From Asterias rubens (Eukaryota; Echinodermata; Asteroidea; Forcipulatida; Asteriidae), in the NCBI RefSeq assembly GCF_902459465.1, contig NC_047078.1, forward strand, positions 9,262,333-9,326,332: DNA of 64,000 bases, in the 5' to 3' direction. Made by a program: the position numbers and the translations under genes. Positions 60,808 through 64,000 of the stretch are shown here, piece after piece. The first letter of the stretch is position 1. The number at the start of each line of letters is the position of its first letter. The notes under the pieces are model-generated. The model was not told where the DNA came from. It was given only the letters and a program-made list of their open reading frames with translations, and made no database searches.

Positions 60808-61876
60808 CAGGCCTCAAATTTCCCGATTTTTAGGGCAAGGCCACTTTGGCCTTGAATTTGTCAAATTTTGAAAGGGCACCAAGGCCATGGGGTAGGGCAC
60901 CAAGGCCAACTTAAAATTTCAAAAAGGGCATCAAGGCCATAAAAAATAAAGATCATGAAACAATTTCTGTTCAGGTCCATGAAGGCTATTTTAATGAACC
61001 ATTTCATTACTTTTGCTTTCCTTTAACAAAAAAACATCAAGTATTTTTAAATGTATTTAATTTTATTGATTAATGGGAAGTAAAACTATGCATCCATTTT
61101 TTGTTGCGATGGCCAGACGTAAACAATGAACTGTCACTTAACTGTGTGCAGCGGAGATTTTGTTGCGACGGCCGGACGTAAACAATGAGCTGTCACTTGA
61201 CTGTGTGCAGAGCGGAGATTTATTCAACGGACATACATGTACATGTACCATACATGTACATGTACCTTCATGTACATGTACATGATGCGTGATTTACGTA
61301 ACATGGCCCACGTGCACAAACATGTACGAGTACCAGTGAACAAGCACAATACCAGTGGAATAGGCGGACGCCCAACCTCGAATGGAACCGAAATTGTGAT
61401 TAGCTGGTACCCATCATGGACAACCTTGCGTGGGTACCCGTGTTGCAAGATGAGTACCAGTGCGATTGTTCTCAAATGGTCGTTGCAAGTACATCCGGCC
61501 CGTGTATAAACTTCGAGTACACAATATCTATATGGATGCACGTCTGTCGTTCGTTCTGCATCGTGCACACACACATGCACTGCATGGATATGCTGCCGTC
61601 CGTTTAAATTCCGTGTGATGAGCATTCAACCGACCGCGCTCTGTGTGCGTGTGTTAATATAGAATGTACATGTAAGTGTTTGATTTTATGTGCACACAGC
61701 CGGTGGTGGTGTATCAAAACATAAATTTTGATCTCAAAAAGGGCACGGCGGCCATCGGAGAAAAAGGGCACGGCCTTTTTGGCCGCGAAAATGTCCGATT
61801 TTCTCGGGGCACCACGGCCAGTAAGCAGGGCACCGGCGGCCATGGCCGTCGTGGCTGCCGGGAAATTTGAGGCCTG
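60808..61876. mobile_element. hAT-like non-autonomous transposon with exact 18-bp TIRs
   Basis: The ends CAGGCCTCAAATTTCCCG and its exact complement enclose 1069 bp. GGATAG is found immediately outside both ends (60802-60807 and 61877-61882), consistent with a target-site duplication of at least six bases. The CAGG-type start is seen in hAT elements. Subterminal blocks rich in GGCCAAGG and GGGCAC repeats lie inside both ends. The middle has TACATG repeats (61228-61282) and an unassigned stretch (61290-61620) with no convincing transposase. Confidence 0.75.
61225..61285. repeat. TACATG palindromic repeat
   Basis: Multiple ACATGTACATGTAC-type units, themselves palindromic. Simple sequence inside the hAT-like element. 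Confidence 0.75.
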
Positions 61877-62040
61877 GGATAGGGTCACTTGACGTCACGA
61901 CGAGAAGGCTCACGTGATGATGCGTCTGGGGTTTTTCCAGGTGGAGCGTGGGTAAACATCTGCACATGTTCGGACTGAAAAGAAAAAAAAATACGCCACT
62001 TGGATGAGCACATCGGGGTCGAACGCACCCATTATAGTAT

Positions 62041-63360
62041 CTAATTTACCTCGATGGATATCCCTTTGTAAAAATGAGTGAAAAAGTGGTGGCGCCATAC
62101 GGAAAGTTATCCCCTTTGACTGTCCGACTTGTCTTTTTTGGAAATGAATGTTTCAGATTTTCAAATCTTGATGAGGCATGGTCTGTGCTTTGCAACCTGC
62201 TGTGCTGGTGCCGGGCACTCATGATTTCAAAAACAACCGACACACATTTTTTCATTTTTTTCAACAAAATGTATTACTTGTGTAAAGTTTATTAATATTA
62301 CTATTAGTAAAATAAGAAACATGTTTAGTGTCCCGCCCGATTCCTTTGTACAGGCCACCTCCTTTTTTATTTTATTTTTATTAATTATTTTTTTTAAAAG
62401 GGTTATTTTAAACGATCTCAGCTCAAACAATCTGAATGTCTTGTCTGAATGTCTTGACCAAAATGTTTCATTTATGTATTGCGTGTTTGAGCAGTAGAAA
62501 AAATAATTGATATTTGACATTTTAAAAAGAATGGCGGCCATCTTGAGTAACCCGGACGCTAAACATGGTTATCAGTGAATTTAATTTCTGTCTATCCGCG
62601 GTGACCGCATAATTTATATCACTATCATTAGCACAGACAGCATATTTTTGAATGAATGAAAAGTCACTTTTTGTCTTCCTTCTCATTACAGCTGCATTAC
62701 ATGGTGTGGTCTATCAATAATCATTTATACCTGCGACTCAACTCTCGCAAAAAAGTTGAAGGTCGTCACAAGGTCATCAGCCAGAGTTTTATCTTAGGAA
62801 ATGTCCAAATTGTTTAGGTTTATATCTTGATGATTACAGGGATGAGATTCTTCCGACCTTTGTCGGAATTCCGACTTATGAAAAACGGCACCTTAACAAT
62901 AAATTGCCGTCCAGCAGCAGCTGGCCCTATTTACGGCTTGTGGTCTTCCTGGCATCGCGCATATGTGCAGCAGCAGCTACAGATGTATAAACTTGTCTCA
63001 TTCCTCGCTTCGTTTATAGTGGTACGGTTCAATAACGTTTGCGTGTAATGCAATTGCTGCTGCAGCAAAACCCAGAGCTCCCAGGGCCCTTAAGCGGGCC
63101 CTTGACCCCCGCGGTAAACGAACTTCGTGCTGGGCGCTCAAGCACACGAATGATGGAATATTGACATTTCCAATCAACTGAATTTTCAGACCTGTTCATT
63201 TTCAAGGAATCATTTTCAAAGTGTTTACATACAGAATTGTTCATACTTTATTGATTGTTTTATTGTCTATACTAGTATAACCACCAAAACATTGTGATTT
63301 TTCATTTTTAGTTTTAGAGGTTTCACCATTTATAATTAACTCTGAATGAATAAAAAAAGA
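62041..63360. other. Interval inside the RPA12-like locus, no exon found
   Basis: A dispersed repeat fragment lies at about 62310-62570 (GTGTCCCGCCCG, GGACGCTAAACATGG). Plus-strand translation of the rest gave no CxxC-containing exon for the missing RPA12 middle part. Confidence 0.4.
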
Positions 63361-63549
63361 TGGACAATTAAAATCTGTGAAAAGGGTTCACCACCCACAG
63401 GGAAACCTATCAGCTGATAAAGGACAAACCGTCTTCTATTTCTGCCCATCATGCAAGTAAGTTAATCACTACTTAAGCCTGGTTCATACTTGCTGCATAT
63501 GCAAAGTGAATTTTGGCGACACAGCCCTGTTTTCTTTGCGATCTACGTT

Positions 63550-63694
63550 GGACTTTACAAAGAGTTAAGACTAGTCTTATCTCAAGTTAGGACAAGTTAC
63601 TCGTCTTAACTTAGGACTAGCCTTCAGTTTTTAATATCTCCTGGGACTAGTCCTAAGTTAGGACCAGTCCTAACTCTTTGTGAAATAGACCCCA
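63550..63694. mobile_element. Family D foldback inside the RPA12-like locus
   Basis: Ends GACTTTACAAAGAGTTAAGA and complement (TCCTAACTCTTTGTGAAATA), with AGTTAGGAC blocks. It lies in the intron between pieces 2 and 3. Confidence 0.75.
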
Positions 63695-64000
63695 GGATGG
63701 TTAGGGTCAAAGGTTCATTTTTTTATGTAAAAGTAATTTTTATTTATTTTTTTGATTTACAAGCATCAAAAGATTGAGTACTCCTGAAGTGAATCAACAT
63801 CTTCGGATCGGTCTACTCTGAGAGGAACTCAAGGCAAGAGCTCACTGGAACAAGGAGTAGAAATCACCACCGACGACGACGACGACCACCACCTGATGCC
63901 AGAGAGATGTCTTACAGATGAGGAGGCCAATTTTTTAACTGTGTTTCTTAATTGAAAAATGCGCCACTTCATATTAGGTGATTTATCATTTGGTAAGTTT

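Larger units (their letters stand above)
60756..62030. mobile_element. Family F element split by a 1.07-kb insertion
   Basis: Left end GGGTGCGTTTGATTAGCTTC and right end GGTCGAACGCACCC are family F termini. The left body (CTCATCCAAGTGGC) and right body (GCCACTTGGATGAG) are inverted copies. Between them lies the element at 60808-61876. Confidence 0.75.
59981..63787 (+). pseudogene. Degraded RNA polymerase I subunit RPA12-like locus
   Basis: Three pieces resemble RPA12 (POLR1H/ZNRD1), the small zinc-ribbon subunit for RNA cleavage by RNA polymerase I. Piece 1 (59981-60109) starts with ATG and a short acidic lead. After a one-base frame slip it reads REFCPQCGSILPFSESGTVV and then KTCPYK, the N-terminal zinc ribbon. 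One of the four cysteines reads Ser. Piece 2 (about 63401-63456) reads SADKGQTVFYFCPSCK, matching the conserved RSADEGQT block and last zinc knuckle, but with Leu for Arg and Lys for the catalytic Glu. Piece 3 (63764-63787) gives HQKIEYS and a stop, the expected tail length, but joins piece 2 only with another one-base slip at the donor. The middle exon or exons (second zinc ribbon start) were not found. Both slips would be cured by one extra G, so sequencing error is an alternative for those. Confidence 0.6.

Noticed and set aside
61224..61625. 133-codon frame inside the hAT-like element as a transposase
   Set aside because: It is dominated by TACATG repeats and shows no transposase motif.

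Overview
The window looks like a repeat-rich invertebrate deuterostome nuclear contig, most likely an echinoderm and probably a sea star. It is AT-rich. Genes are sparse and split into short exons by introns full of small inverted-repeat (MITE-like) elements, decayed LINE pieces, SINE-like copies and minisatellites. The assignment to sea stars rests on my general familiarity with the dominant repeat (about 20 copies of a 350-390 bp element flanked by TTAA) and is inference. The animal origin is secure from the genes.

Five gene loci can be supported. (1) A minus-strand SLC16/monocarboxylate-transporter-like gene at 5940-15677 has four coding exons and encodes 447 aa. (2) A minus-strand Ly6/uPAR three-finger, probably GPI-anchored protein at 27091-28845 has three exons and encodes 165 aa. 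(3) A plus-strand receptor tyrosine kinase at 31339-47326 has thirteen coding exons and encodes 530 aa: signal peptide, three EGF repeats, one transmembrane helix and a complete kinase domain. (4) A plus-strand intronless secreted C-type lectin with a C-terminal PAN/apple-like domain lies at 54042-54761 (239 aa). (5) A degraded RNA polymerase I subunit RPA12 (POLR1H/ZNRD1)-like locus at 59981-63787 has recognisable first and last exons, but frameshifts, lost key residues and no visible middle exon. For genes 1-3 I joined exons by GT/AG sites and codon phase. Every junction is in phase and the summed lengths divide by three.

Layout: 1-5.9 kb is intergenic and repeat-rich. 5.9-15.7 kb is the transporter, whose first intron holds a multi-kilobase inverted-repeat structure. 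15.8-27 kb is gene-poor, with a LINE relic, two minisatellites and a 500-N assembly gap. 27-47.4 kb holds the divergent Ly6 and RTK genes, whose start codons are about 2.5 kb apart. 47.4-53 kb is a field of nested elements. 53-54.8 kb is the lectin with a tandem-repeat upstream region. 55-64 kb is more nested repeats around the RPA12 relic.

The three intact receptor-type genes (Ly6, RTK, lectin) are all predicted to be secreted or on the cell surface, and the transporter is a membrane protein. Nothing in the sequence shows that they act together. The most notable items are the compact EGF-only receptor kinase with a YxxM tail, the decayed RPA12 locus, and the nested inverted-repeat elements. 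Several of these sit only 12-27 bp from splice donors, and in several cases their nesting reveals target-site duplications directly.
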